Shown here piece after piece: positions 8,582 to 16,895 of a stretch of 64,000 bases of DNA (positions are counted from its first letter, which is position 1; each line of letters starts with the position of its first letter). Position numbers and translations under genes: made by a program. Origin of the DNA: Litchfieldella rifensis (lineage in GTDB: Bacteria > Pseudomonadota > Gammaproteobacteria > Pseudomonadales > Halomonadaceae); contig NZ_JBHRUG010000017.1 in NCBI RefSeq assembly GCF_042646605.1, positions 62,001-126,000 of the forward strand, read 5' to 3'. The notes below the pieces were generated by a model, which had not been told where the DNA came from, ran no database searches, and saw nothing but the letters and a program-made list of their open reading frames with translations.

Positions 8582-9595
8582 ATGAACCGCATCCTCAAGA
8601 CCACTGCTATCGCTGCCGCTGTCATGAGCGTGGCGGGAGTCGCCCAGGCACGTGACCAGATCCGTATCGTCGGCTCCAGCACCGTCTACCCCTTTGCCAG
8701 CTACGTAGCCGAGGAATTTGGCGCGACTACCGACTATCCGACCCCGGTCATCGAGTCGACCGGTTCAGGTGGTGGCCTGCGCCTGTTCTGTAACGGCGCT
8801 GGTGATGACACGCCGGATATCACCAACGCTTCGCGCCGCATGAAGCCCTCCGAGTTCGAGCGTTGCGCAGAGAACGGCGTGACCGATATCACCGAAGCTT
8901 TCATCGGCTATGACGGCATCGCCTTCGCCCAGTCCAACACCAACGAGCCGATGGACGTCACGCGCGAGCAGATCTTCCTGGCCCTGGCCGCCCAGGTGCC
9001 CCAGAACGGCGAGCTGGTCGACAACCCCTATACCCGCTGGAGCGAGATCGACGCCTCGCTGCCGGATCGCGAGATCGCCGTCTATGGCCCGCCCACCACG
9101 TCCGGTACCCGGGATGCCTTCGAGGAGCTGGTCATGGAAGCCGTCTCCGAGGACATGGAAGCCTACGGCGGCGAGGGTTACACCAACATCCGCGCCGATG
9201 GCGCCTACATCGACGCCGGTGAGAACGACAACCTGATCGTTCAGCGCCTGTCCGAGAACACCAATGCTTTCGGTATCTTCGGCTACTCCTTCCTGGAAGA
9301 GAACGACGATTCCCTGAGCGGTGCCAGCATCGATGGCGTCGAGCCGACCCCCGAAGCCATCGGTAGCGGTGAGTACCCGGTGTCTCGCTCCCTGTTCTTC
9401 TACCTGAAGAATCAGCACGGCGACGACGTGCCGGCGATGTACGAGTACGCCAACATGTTCATGAGCGAGCAGATGGTCGGTGAGCTGGGTTATCTCAAGG
9501 GCATCGGTCTGATCCCGGCCCCGGAGGAGATGCGTGAGGAAGCACGCAACGCCGTCGAGAGCAAGGAACGGCTCGAACTGTCCGACCTGCAGTGA
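8582..9595 (+). CDS. pstS: Periplasmic phosphate-binding protein PstS
   Basis: The product is the high-affinity phosphate-binding protein of the Pst ABC importer. The 337-residue precursor has a cleavable signal peptide ending AGVAQA, then the phosphate-binding start IVGSSTVYPFA and the second ligand loop ESTGSGGGLRLF, and later TSGTRDAFEELV. This is the larger Pseudomonas/Halomonas type (PstS-like with TIGR-style SSTVYPF start) rather than the E. coli type. AGGAG precedes the ATG. A Pho box lies upstream, so expression should rise under phosphate starvation. A hairpin separates it from pstC, consistent with making more binding protein than permease. Confidence 0.95.
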   Translation: MNRILKTTAIAAAVMSVAGVAQARDQIRIVGSSTVYPFASYVAEEFGATTDYPTPVIESTGSGGGLRLFCNGAGDDTPDITNASRRMKPSEFERCAENGVTDITEAFIGYDGIAFAQSNTNEPMDVTREQIFLALAAQVPQNGELVDNPYTRWSEIDASLPDREIAVYGPPTTSGTRDAFEELVMEAVSEDMEAYGGEGYTNIRADGAYIDAGENDNLIVQRLSENTNAFGIFGYSFLEENDDSLSGASIDGVEPTPEAIGSGEYPVSRSLFFYLKNQHGDDVPAMYEYANMFMSEQMVGELGYLKGIGLIPAPEEMREEARNAVESKERLELSDLQ

Positions 9596-9616
9596 GGTGA
9601 GCTCGACGCATGATGT

Positions 9617-9641
9617 GGCCGGCAGCCCTGGGTTGCCGGCC
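9617..9641 (+). terminator. Intercistronic hairpin between pstS and pstC
   Basis: A perfect 8-bp stem, GGCCGGCA (9617-9624) and TGCCGGCC (9634-9641), encloses a 9-base loop. No T-run follows, so it is more likely a partial terminator or an mRNA-stabilising 3' end for pstS than a full stop. Confidence 0.55.
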
Positions 9642-9694
9642 TGCTTACGTTCCGGCCCGTCGATGAGCCGGGTGATGACTTCCGAGAGTTTCCT

Positions 9695-10951
9695 ATGCAG
9701 ACCAACCAACTTCTCCTGCTGTTCAGTGGCGTCCTGTTGCTGCTGGGTCTGATAGCCTTCTTCATGGGGCGGGCCAAGGCGGCACGGGTACGTGCCACCG
9801 GCACCGCCATGTATGCCCAGCCCGATCAGTACGCCTGGTTCATGGTGCTGGCTACTGCCGGTCCCGCGGTGGCGGTGGGGGCGGTGGGGGCCTTCGCGAT
9901 GTTGCTGTTGGGCGCCGAGATTCCCACGCTGTACCTGCTGGCCGGCAGCCTGGTGGTGGCCGCCGCCGGCTTGATGGTCGGCATGGCTCAAGTCCGGGCC
10001 GACTTCCACGCACGCCAGGCCATCGAGCGAGTGATTCGTTTCCTCCTGGCCGGGGCGGCACTGATTTCCATTTTCACCACCTTCGGGATCCTGTTCTCGA
10101 TCGTCTCCGAGGCCGTGCGCTTCTTCCAGATGCACAGTTTCTGGGACTTCATCACCGGTACCACCTGGAACCCCGGCGCCAGCTTCCTGGCAGCCGCCGG
10201 GCGCGCCGAAGACGCAGGCAGCACCGCCCAATTCGGGTCGGTGCCGCTGTTTGCCGGCACCTTCATGATCACCCTGGTCGCCATGCTGGTGGCGATCCCC
10301 ATCGGCCTGATGTCGGCGATCTACATGTCGGAATTCGCGCCTGCCAAGGTGCGCACGCTGGCCAAGCCGGTGCTGGAGGTGCTGGCCGGGATTCCTACCG
10401 TGGTCTATGGGTTCTTCGCCGCCATCACCGTTGCCCCCATCATCGTTGCCATCGCCGGCGCCGTGGGCCTGGAAGCCTCGTTCAACAATGCGCTGGCGCC
10501 GGGGATCGTGATGGGCATCATGATCATCCCGTTCATCTCCTCGCTGTCCGATGACGTCATCAATGCCGTTCCCGACAGCATGCGCCAGGGGGCGCTGGCA
10601 CTGGGCATGACCAAGGGCGAGACCATCAAGCACGTGGTGGTGCCGGCGGCACTGCCGGGGATCATTTCCGCCTCGCTGCTGGCGGTGTCGCGAGCGCTGG
10701 GCGAGACCATGATCGTGGTCATGGCGGCCGGCATGCGCCCCAATCTCACCGCCAACCCGCTGGAAGACATGACCACGGTGACGGTGCGCATTGTCGCCGC
10801 CTTGACCGGCGACCAGGAGTTCGAGAGCGCCGAGACATTGTCGGCCTTTGCCCTGGGGCTGGTGCTGTTCGCGGTCACCCTGACGCTCAATCTGGTGTCG
10901 GTGATCATGATTCGCCGCTTCCGTGAGAAGTATCGCTCCAACAATTTGTGA
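9695..10951 (+). CDS. pstC: Phosphate ABC transporter permease PstC
   Basis: This 418-residue inner-membrane permease has a C-terminal BPD_transp_1 domain of six helices. It contains the EAA-type coupling loop (ALALGMTKGETIKHVVVPAA) and RALGETMIVVMAAG. The N-terminal extension of about 150 residues with extra hydrophobic segments makes it about 100 residues longer than E. coli PstC, as in the pseudomonad-type Pst system. It pairs with PstA to form the channel. The 100-base gap to pstS holds a hairpin but no obvious new Pho box. Confidence 0.93.
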   Translation: MQTNQLLLLFSGVLLLLGLIAFFMGRAKAARVRATGTAMYAQPDQYAWFMVLATAGPAVAVGAVGAFAMLLLGAEIPTLYLLAGSLVVAAAGLMVGMAQVRADFHARQAIERVIRFLLAGAALISIFTTFGILFSIVSEAVRFFQMHSFWDFITGTTWNPGASFLAAAGRAEDAGSTAQFGSVPLFAGTFMITLVAMLVAIPIGLMSAIYMSEFAPAKVRTLAKPVLEVLAGIPTVVYGFFAAITVAPIIVAIAGAVGLEASFNNALAPGIVMGIMIIPFISSLSDDVINAVPDSMRQGALALGMTKGETIKHVVVPAALPGIISASLLAVSRALGETMIVVMAAGMRPNLTANPLEDMTTVTVRIVAALTGDQEFESAETLSAFALGLVLFAVTLTLNLVSVIMIRRFREKYRSNNL

Positions 10952-10975
10952 CATCGATCGAGGTCAACAACGCAT

Positions 10976-12142
10976 ATGAGTCAATCCTTCGATGAGATCA
11001 GCGCGCAGTTGCGGCGGCGTCATCGCAAGTCTGCTCGCCTGAAATGGATGTCGATGGGGGCCCTGGGGCTGGCAGGGCTGTTCCTGGTGCTGTTTTTCGC
11101 CGACATGCTGGGCAAGGGGTTGCCGGCCTTTCAGCAGGCCCAGATCAAGGTCGAGGTCACCTATAGCGAGCAGTCGCAGCAGTTGCCGTTGGCAGCGATC
11201 GACGCAGACGTCAGGGAGTTGGTCAGTCGTGGCTGGCTGCGTACCTTGCCCATGAAGATGCGCGACAACCCCGAGCTGCTGGGCACCACCAGAACCGAAT
11301 GGGTACTGGCCGATGGCCAGGTCGACCAGTACCTCAAGGGCCACTATACGCGCCTGGACGATGACGAGAAGGCGGCGGTCGATGCGCTTGCCGAAGCGGG
11401 GCGGGCCGAGCTCAAGTTCAATACGACGTTCTTCTCGCGCGGCGATTCCAAGATGCCGGAGCTTGCCGGGATCATGTCGGCGGCGATGGGGACCGTGATG
11501 ACGTTGCTGGTGACCCTGGCCGTTGCTTTCCCGATCGGCGTGATGACCGCGGTCTATCTCGAGGAATTCGCGCCTGATAACCGTGCCACGCAGCTTATCG
11601 AAATCAATATCAACAACCTGGCCGCGATCCCCTCGATCCTGTTCGGTCTGTTGGGCCTGGCGATCTTCATCAACTTCTTTGGCGTGCCGCGCTCCTCGCC
11701 GCTGGTGGGTGGCCTGACACTGGCGCTGATGACGTTGCCGGTCATCATCATCGCCACCCGCACGGCACTACGCAGCGTGCCCGACAGCATTCGTCATGCG
11801 GCCTTCGGTGTCGGCTGTTCGCGCTGGCAGGTGGTACGCGACCATGTGTTGCCGCTGGCGCTGCCGGGCATCATGACCGGCTCGATCATCGGCCTGGCTC
11901 AAGCCATGGGGGAAACCGCCCCCCTGATCATTGTCGGCATGGTGGCCTTCATTCCGGATATTTCGGCTTCCGTGACCGATGCCGCCACGGTGTTGCCGGC
12001 GCAGATCTTCACCTGGGCAGGGGAGCCGGATCGCGCCTTCGTCGAGAAGACCGCCGGCGGCATCCTGGTGCTGTTGAGCGTCTTGATCACCCTGAACGCC
12101 ACCGCCGTGGTGTTACGCAAGAAATTCGAACGTCGCTGGTAG
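10976..12142 (+). CDS. pstA: Phosphate ABC transporter permease PstA
   Basis: This is the second permease of the Pst importer, 388 residues. Residues about 1-150 form a DUF3333-like N-terminal extension with one membrane segment and a periplasmic stretch. About 150-385 are the BPD_transp_1 domain, with coupling loop AAFGVGCSRWQVVRDHVLP and GLAQAMGETAPLIIVGM. The extension is usual in this branch and absent from E. coli PstA. It starts 25 bases after pstC and is cotranscribed. Confidence 0.93.
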   Translation: MSQSFDEISAQLRRRHRKSARLKWMSMGALGLAGLFLVLFFADMLGKGLPAFQQAQIKVEVTYSEQSQQLPLAAIDADVRELVSRGWLRTLPMKMRDNPELLGTTRTEWVLADGQVDQYLKGHYTRLDDDEKAAVDALAEAGRAELKFNTTFFSRGDSKMPELAGIMSAAMGTVMTLLVTLAVAFPIGVMTAVYLEEFAPDNRATQLIEININNLAAIPSILFGLLGLAIFINFFGVPRSSPLVGGLTLALMTLPVIIIATRTALRSVPDSIRHAAFGVGCSRWQVVRDHVLPLALPGIMTGSIIGLAQAMGETAPLIIVGMVAFIPDISASVTDAATVLPAQIFTWAGEPDRAFVEKTAGGILVLLSVLITLNATAVVLRKKFERRW

Positions 12143-12176
12143 TAGACTACTGGCGCAAGCAACAGGATACGTCGCT

Positions 12177-13022
12177 ATGGATATGAAAGTTGCTGAACGG
12201 GGGGTGTCGCCCATGTCCAGTCAAGCCATCGGCCAGCCGGTGACTCGCAACGAGGAGGCGAATCATGACCTGAGCGTCCGCGTGCGTGATCTCAACCTCT
12301 GGTATGGTCAGTCCCAGGCACTGAAAGGCATCAACATCGATGTCTTCCAGAAGAACGTTACCGCGCTGATCGGTCCTTCCGGGTGTGGCAAATCGACCTT
12401 CCTGCGCTGCCTCAACCGCATGAACGACCTGATTCGCGGTGTGCGCATTCAGGGCCTGGTGGAAATGGACGGACGCGACGTCAACGCAACCAAGATGGAT
12501 GAGGTGGCGCTGCGCCGTCGGGTGGGGATGGTCTTTCAGAAGCCGAACCCCTTCCCCAAGTCGATCTACGAGAATGTCGCCTATGCGCCGCGCATGCACG
12601 ACCTGGTGGGTCGCAAGGCAGAGCAGGACGAACTGGTCGAGAAGGCTCTCAGGGATGCCGGGTTGTGGAACGAGGTGAAGGACAAGCTGCATCAGCCGGG
12701 CACTTCGTTGTCCGGGGGGCAACAACAACGCCTGTGTATCGCCCGCGCCATCGCCGTACAGCCCGACGTGATCCTGATGGACGAGCCGACCTCGGCGCTG
12801 GACCCGATCTCCACGGCGACCATCGAAGACCTGATGGACAAGCTCAAGAAGCAGTTCACCATCATCACCGTGACCCACAACATGCAGCAGGCCGCGCGAG
12901 TCGCCGATTACACGGCGTTTTTTCACCTGGGGGAAATCATCGAATACAACGATACCAAGACGATGTTCTCCAACCCGTATACCAAGAAGGCGGAAGATTA
13001 CATCACCGGGCGTTACGGTTGA
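12177..13022 (+). CDS. pstB: Phosphate ABC transporter ATPase PstB
   Basis: PstB powers phosphate import and takes part in PhoR signalling. The 281-residue protein has Walker A GPSGCGKST, the Q-loop in GMVFQKPNPFP (the PstB hallmark), signature LSGGQQQRLCIARA, Walker B VILMDEPTSALDP and switch His in TVTHNMQQA. The first 35 or so residues precede the core and may be shorter if ATG 12213 is used instead. phoU, which usually follows pstB, is not present; a strong hairpin ends the operon. Confidence 0.95.
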   Translation: MDMKVAERGVSPMSSQAIGQPVTRNEEANHDLSVRVRDLNLWYGQSQALKGINIDVFQKNVTALIGPSGCGKSTFLRCLNRMNDLIRGVRIQGLVEMDGRDVNATKMDEVALRRRVGMVFQKPNPFPKSIYENVAYAPRMHDLVGRKAEQDELVEKALRDAGLWNEVKDKLHQPGTSLSGGQQQRLCIARAIAVQPDVILMDEPTSALDPISTATIEDLMDKLKKQFTIITVTHNMQQAARVADYTAFFHLGEIIEYNDTKTMFSNPYTKKAEDYITGRYG

Positions 13023-13034
13023 TTGCCCGTCACG

Positions 13035-13063
13035 CTAGGGGAAGCGGACCCCGCTTCCCCTAG
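13035..13063. terminator. Strong palindromic hairpin after pstB
   Basis: A perfect 13-bp stem, CTAGGGGAAGCGG (13035-13047) and CCGCTTCCCCTAG (13051-13063), has a 3-base loop and begins 13 bases after the pstB stop. It lies between pstB and the convergent 13150-13605 gene, so it can serve both strands. No T-run follows on the plus strand. Confidence 0.75.
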
Positions 13064-13149
13064 CCGTCCTGATGGCCGGTGCGCAGTCATGGGTGAAGCC
13101 CGCCCCGCTCGCGGCTGCGTGCTGATGGTGGTCATGCGTTTGTTGTCGC

Positions 13150-13605
13150 CTATGCGGTACGTGTCGCTTTACTGGGCAGATACCGGTCTAGCCCCCATAG
13201 CAGAATGCCGAACAACAGGTGTGGTAGCGCGGATGCCGGGATCAATTGGGGGCCGATGGCCAGCCCGGCGACTCCCCATCCCACGATGGGAAAGAACACC
13301 ACCAGGATCACCAGCCAAAGCACGAATGCCAGGGCCAGTGCGCTGAGTAGGTTGCGGCGGGGGAAGTAACGCACGAAAACCACCGACCAGAACGTGACAT
13401 AGACCGTATGGAAGAGCAGGCCTACCGGCATGGGCAGGGGGCGTCCCAGAAGGGTCTCGGCAAAGGCCAGCGAAGGTGGCTTGGGAAAGGGCGCGATACC
13501 GGCCCTGAGCAATATCGCCATGATGAACGCCGTGATGAGGGAAACGGCGATGCCAACTCCTATGGCGCGTGGCCAGGATCCTCTGCTTCGTTGCACTTCA
13601 ATCAT
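13150..13605 (-). CDS. Small four-helix membrane protein in the arsR operon
   Basis: I do not recognise this 151-residue protein. Four hydrophobic segments are visible, at about residues 10-32, 50-72, 80-108 and 115-140. It has no cysteine, so any role in arsenic or metal chemistry would not be by thiol ligation. The start at 13605 follows AAGGAG and overlaps the end of arsR by 8 bases, so it is translationally coupled to, and presumably induced with, the ArsR repressor. Its partner operon on the other strand is GAPDH-arsJ. It could be an accessory arsenic-resistance membrane protein or an unrelated passenger. Confidence 0.8.
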   Translation of the reverse strand: MIEVQRSRGSWPRAIGVGIAVSLITAFIMAILLRAGIAPFPKPPSLAFAETLLGRPLPMPVGLLFHTVYVTFWSVVFVRYFPRRNLLSALALAFVLWLVILVVFFPIVGWGVAGLAIGPQLIPASALPHLLFGILLWGLDRYLPSKATRTA

Positions 13606-13981
13606 GATCGGCTCCTTCTTCGGTATACGAAGAGCTTGGTGGGAGTACCGGGCCGCCGTCATTCGATGGGCAGCGTGGGCCGCATGATCCCAAGGCTTCC
13701 GTGCAGCAGGCACCGACCAGGTGATCCACCAGGTCCAGCAGATCGTCGAATACGGCGTGATAGATCATGAACTGTCTTTCGCGGTGAGACTGGACCAGTC
13801 CAGCAAGGGCCAGTTTCTGTAAATGGAAGGTCAAGGCATTCGGGGAAACGTCCAGGGCGTCACTGAGTTTGCCAGCCGGCAAGCCGGCAGGGCCGGCCGC
13901 GACCAACTGCCGGATGGCAGCCAGACGTACCGGATGGGCAAGAGCAGAGAGTTTCTTGGCGGCGAGGTCGTCATTGGTCAT
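13598..13981 (-). CDS. arsR: ArsR-family arsenite-sensing repressor
   Basis: This 127-residue winged-helix regulator has the ArsR/SmtB core (LSALAHPVRLAAIRQLV) and recognition helix VSPNALTFHLQKL. The alpha-3 CxC metal site of plasmid R773 ArsR is absent (the equivalent segment is cysteine-free). Instead there is a C-terminal cluster at Cys92, Cys93, Cys100 and Cys104. That resembles the vicinal-Cys site of the Acidithiobacillus AfArsR type, so As(III) sensing is likely. It is divergent from GAPDH-arsJ, with palindromic sites in the intervening 297 bases, and cotranscribed with the small membrane protein downstream. Confidence 0.9.
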   Translation of the reverse strand: MTNDDLAAKKLSALAHPVRLAAIRQLVAAGPAGLPAGKLSDALDVSPNALTFHLQKLALAGLVQSHRERQFMIYHAVFDDLLDLVDHLVGACCTEALGSCGPRCPSNDGGPVLPPSSSYTEEGADHD

Positions 13982-13983
13982 GT

Positions 13984-14023
13984 TTCAATAATAGTTGAAT
14001 TCAATATTTCACGTAAAGTTGAA
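13984..14023. promoter_or_regulatory. Candidate ArsR operator in front of arsR
   Basis: Four TTCAA/TTGAA half-sites occur in 40 bases: TTCAA 13984-13988, the perfect palindrome TTGAATTCAA 13995-14004, and TTGAA 14019-14023. They lie immediately upstream of the arsR start codon (13981) on the minus strand, where an autoregulatory ArsR dimer would be expected. The stretch is markedly AT-rich for this genome. Confidence 0.55.
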
Positions 14024-14111
14024 ATAAGGTGTTATTACCCAACATCAGCCGGAACTGGCCGATTGGCAGTAACGGTGAGACTCGCAAGAGTGAAGAATTG
14101 GTGACATGGAA

Positions 14112-14150
14112 TTGACATCTTTTGCTATTATATATGCTAATTCATATATA
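14112..14150 (+). promoter_or_regulatory. Promoter overlapped by a palindrome, upstream of GAPDH-arsJ
   Basis: TTGACA (14112-14117) is a perfect -35 hexamer and GCTAAT (14136-14141), 18 bases on, is a fair -10. An inverted repeat, TATATATG (14129-14136), six bases, CATATATA (14143-14150), covers the -10. This is the classic arrangement of an ArsR/SmtB operator, but its half-site differs from those near arsR. It lies about 130 bases before the GAPDH start. Confidence 0.6.
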
Positions 14151-14168
14151 TGGCTTAGGGGATGCGAA

Positions 14169-14252
14169 TGGCCAAGAAGCACGCTGCAGGAGATTCGTAA
14201 TCGGGTCCAGTTATGGCTGCATGTGCAGGATCGTAAGGATATCCAGCACTGA
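14169..14252 (+). pseudogene. Possible C-terminal remnant of an arsenate reductase-like gene
   Basis: Between the ars promoter and GAPDH, a frame without a start ends at TGA 14252. It encodes a 27-residue tail containing STLQEIRNRVQLWL. This fits the ending of low-molecular-weight ArsC proteins (TL-x2-I-x2-R-x4-L pattern), which often lie between arsR and arsJ. The match is short and could be chance. Confidence 0.25.
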
Positions 14253-14278
14253 TCATTACTTCATCGACAGGAGATGAC

Positions 14279-15295
14279 ATGGCGGTACGTATCGGCATCA
14301 ACGGCTTCGGGCGTATCGGGCGGCTGGCCTTGCGCAGCCTGTGGACGACCATCGAGAGCGGCACGGCCGAGATCTCGCATATCAACGACCCGGGTGGCGA
14401 TGCGGCGACCTTCGCCCATCTGCTGGAATTCGACTCGGTGCATGGCCATTGGTCGCCGGGGCAGGGCATTCATGCCGAAGATGCTGCGCTCGTCGTCGAT
14501 GGCCGGCGAATGGCATTCAGTGCCAACCGCAGCATCGACGACAGCGACTGGTCGGGCTGCGACGTGGTGATCGAGGCGTCGGGCAAGATGACGGCTCGGG
14601 CCAAGCTCCAGGCCTATCTCGACCAGGGAGTGGCGAGGGTCGTCGTTTCGGCACCGATCAAGGAGGAGGGCGTGCTCAACGTGGTGATGGGCGTCAACGA
14701 CGACGCCTATGACCCGGAGATCCATCGCATCGTCACCGCCGCGAGCTGCACCACCAATTGCCTGGCGCCGCCGGTCAAGGTCATCCACGAGACCTTCGGC
14801 ATCCGCCATGGCTCGATGACCACGGTGCACGACATCACCAATACCCAGTCGATCCTCGATGCACCCCACAAGGACCTGCGCCGGGCGCGCGCCTGCGGCA
14901 TGAGCCTGATTCCCACCACCACCGGCTCGGCCAAGGCGATCACGGCGATCTTTCCCGAACTGACCGGCAAGCTGAACGGCCATGCCGTACGCGTGCCGTT
15001 GGCCAATGCCTCGCTCACCGATATGGTCTTCGAGCTCGAGCGCGCGGTTACGGTCGACGAGGTCAACGCCGCGTTGAAGGCCGCTGCCGAAGGGCCGCTG
15101 GCGGGGATCCTGGGGTATGAAGAGCGTCCGCTGGTCTCCATCGACTACCGTACCGATCCACGCAGTTCGATCATCGATGCGCCGTCGACCATGGTCGTCA
15201 ATGGCACCCAGCTCAAGCTCTATGCCTGGTACGACAACGAGTGGGGCTATGCCAACCGCACCGTGGAACTGGCACTGAAGGTGGGCCGTGGCTGA
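14279..15295 (+). CDS. ArsJ-associated glyceraldehyde-3-phosphate dehydrogenase
   Basis: This 338-residue class I GAPDH has the NAD-binding start GINGFGRIGRLAL, catalytic Cys157 in AASCTTNCLAP, His184 in TVHDITNTQ, and the C-terminal YDNEWGY. A dedicated GAPDH upstream of arsJ is known to convert glyceraldehyde-3-phosphate plus arsenate into 1-arseno-3-phosphoglycerate, which ArsJ exports, giving arsenate resistance without reduction. Its stop overlaps the arsJ GTG start, so the two are coupled. Position 14279 follows ACAGGAG. A housekeeping role is unlikely given this context. Confidence 0.93.
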   Translation: MAVRIGINGFGRIGRLALRSLWTTIESGTAEISHINDPGGDAATFAHLLEFDSVHGHWSPGQGIHAEDAALVVDGRRMAFSANRSIDDSDWSGCDVVIEASGKMTARAKLQAYLDQGVARVVVSAPIKEEGVLNVVMGVNDDAYDPEIHRIVTAASCTTNCLAPPVKVIHETFGIRHGSMTTVHDITNTQSILDAPHKDLRRARACGMSLIPTTTGSAKAITAIFPELTGKLNGHAVRVPLANASLTDMVFELERAVTVDEVNAALKAAAEGPLAGILGYEERPLVSIDYRTDPRSSIIDAPSTMVVNGTQLKLYAWYDNEWGYANRTVELALKVGRG

Positions 15296-16517
15296 CGGGC
15301 TGTCGCTTTCCGCACGCCTCAGGCAGTTGCCCTTCGAGGTGCGCCAGTATCTGCTGATCACCGGCAACTACTGGGCCTTCACCCTGACCGACGGCGCCCT
15401 GCGCATGCTGGTGGTGCTGCACTTTCACCAGCTCGGCTATTCGCCGCTGGAAGTGGCCATGCTGTTCCTCTTCTACGAGGCCTTCGGTGTGGTCACCAAC
15501 CTGGTGGGGGGCTGGCTGGGGGCGCGGCTAGGCCTCAATCGCACCATGAATGCGGGGCTGGCACTGCAGATAGTGGCGCTTGCAATGCTGATGGTGCCGG
15601 CTGCGGCCTTGACCGTGCCCTGGGTGATGGCGGCCCAGGCGCTGTCGGGGATCGCCAAGGACCTCAACAAGATGAGCGCCAAGAGCGCGGTCAAGGTGCT
15701 GGTGCCCAAGGAGAGCGCCAATGCCCAGAGTGCGCTGTTCCGCTGGGTGGCATTGCTGACCGGCTCGAAGAACGCCCTCAAGGGGACGGGGTTCTTCGTC
15801 GGCGGCCTGTTGTTGACGTTGATCGGCTTCCGCGGGGCGGTGATCGCCATGGCGCTGATGCTCCTCGGCGTGCTGGGGCTTTCGCTATGGCGGCTGCGCG
15901 CTGACCTGGGGCGCCAGAAGCAGAAGCCCAAGTTCCGCGAGGTGTTCTCATCGTCGCGGGCGGTCAACGTATTGTCGGCGGCGCGGCTGTGCCTGTTTGC
16001 TTCCCGTGACGTGTGGTTCGTGGTCGCGCTGCCGGTGTTTCTCTACGACCTGCATGGTTGGAGCCATTGGACCGTTGGTGGCCTGCTGGCGGTCTGGGTG
16101 ATCGGCTACGGCGGTGTGCAGACTCAGGCGCCGTATCTGACACGCCTGGTGAAGGGCGATGCGCGTGCCGTCACCGTGGGCTGGGCGTTGGCCCTGGCCG
16201 GCCTGCCGGTGTTGCTGGCCCTGTTGCCGCTGGAGGCGGTCGGTTGGCTGGTGGTGGGGCTGCTGGTCTTCGGGGTGCTGTTCGCGATCAATTCCAGTTG
16301 GCATAGCTACCTGATCGTGCATTATGCCCGCGCCGAAGGTGTGTCGATGGATGTCGGCTTCTACTACATGGCCAACGCCATGGGGCGGCTGCTGGGCACA
16401 ATACTGTCGGGGTGGTTGTACCAGGTGCAGGGCCTGAGTGCCTGTCTGTGGGTGTCGGCGGCATTGGTGGCACTGAGCGCCATGATGGCGCTGGCCTTGC
16501 CGCGCCAGGCCGCCTGA
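15288..16517 (+). CDS. arsJ: Organoarsenical exporter ArsJ (MFS)
   Basis: This 409-residue, 12-helix MFS permease matches ArsJ: N-terminal VRQYLLITGNYWAFTLTDGA, the conserved GIAKDLNKMSAKSAVK and the cytoplasmic loop before FREVFSSS. ArsJ exports 1-arseno-3-phosphoglycerate made by the upstream GAPDH. It starts at GTG 15288, overlapping the GAPDH stop by 8 bases. No arsenate reductase, ArsB or Acr3 gene is in the window, so this pair may handle arsenate on its own here. Confidence 0.93.
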   Translation: MADGLSLSARLRQLPFEVRQYLLITGNYWAFTLTDGALRMLVVLHFHQLGYSPLEVAMLFLFYEAFGVVTNLVGGWLGARLGLNRTMNAGLALQIVALAMLMVPAAALTVPWVMAAQALSGIAKDLNKMSAKSAVKVLVPKESANAQSALFRWVALLTGSKNALKGTGFFVGGLLLTLIGFRGAVIAMALMLLGVLGLSLWRLRADLGRQKQKPKFREVFSSSRAVNVLSAARLCLFASRDVWFVVALPVFLYDLHGWSHWTVGGLLAVWVIGYGGVQTQAPYLTRLVKGDARAVTVGWALALAGLPVLLALLPLEAVGWLVVGLLVFGVLFAINSSWHSYLIVHYARAEGVSMDVGFYYMANAMGRLLGTILSGWLYQVQGLSACLWVSAALVALSAMMALALPRQAA

Positions 16518-16895
16518 CATCGCAAACCTCTCTATCATCTTGCCCCTCGGCACCACCCGTACACTGGGTTGGGCGCCGCATCGATGACTCCGCTGTCGAT
16601 TCGTCGCCGAGACAGGACCTCGGATGAACCGCCAGCCTTCGCACAGCGGTGGGTGTCGGCATTCAGGTACCTCTACATCGCTCGCTGGTTGACGCGCTTC
16701 GAGACTTCCTCGGCGCTCTCCTTGCATCATCCGGAATATATGAGTGAAGGCATATGCGGACTTCCATATGTTAACAATCCTGATGATGACATATGTCCCC
16801 CGGCCGGTCCCGCAGGATGGGGGAATTGTGCTCGTATCTTGAAGCGAGCCTTGGCCAGTGATAAACAAACCTTTCGACACAAGGACGACGCCCTG
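16518..16895. other. Intergenic stretch between arsJ and crcB
   Basis: No convincing gene is present in these 378 bases. Three CATATG words (16751, 16765, 16790) lie in an AT-rich patch. GGCATATG (16749-16756) can pair with CATATGTC (16790-16797), and TGATGATGAC sits just inside the second arm. This is vaguely reminiscent of a fluoride riboswitch but lacks the conserved core. Much of the left part looks like non-coding sequence of ordinary GC. Confidence 0.5.

Noticed and set aside
8765..10954. 729-codon open frame on the minus strand
   Set aside because: It is opposite pstS and pstC and is composed of His/Gly/Gln-rich shadow sequence.
16741..16800. Fluoride riboswitch before crcB
   Set aside because: Only fragments (TGATGATGAC and a possible outer pairing) are present; the conserved GATGG core and P3 stem are not. 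Kept only as a weak finding.
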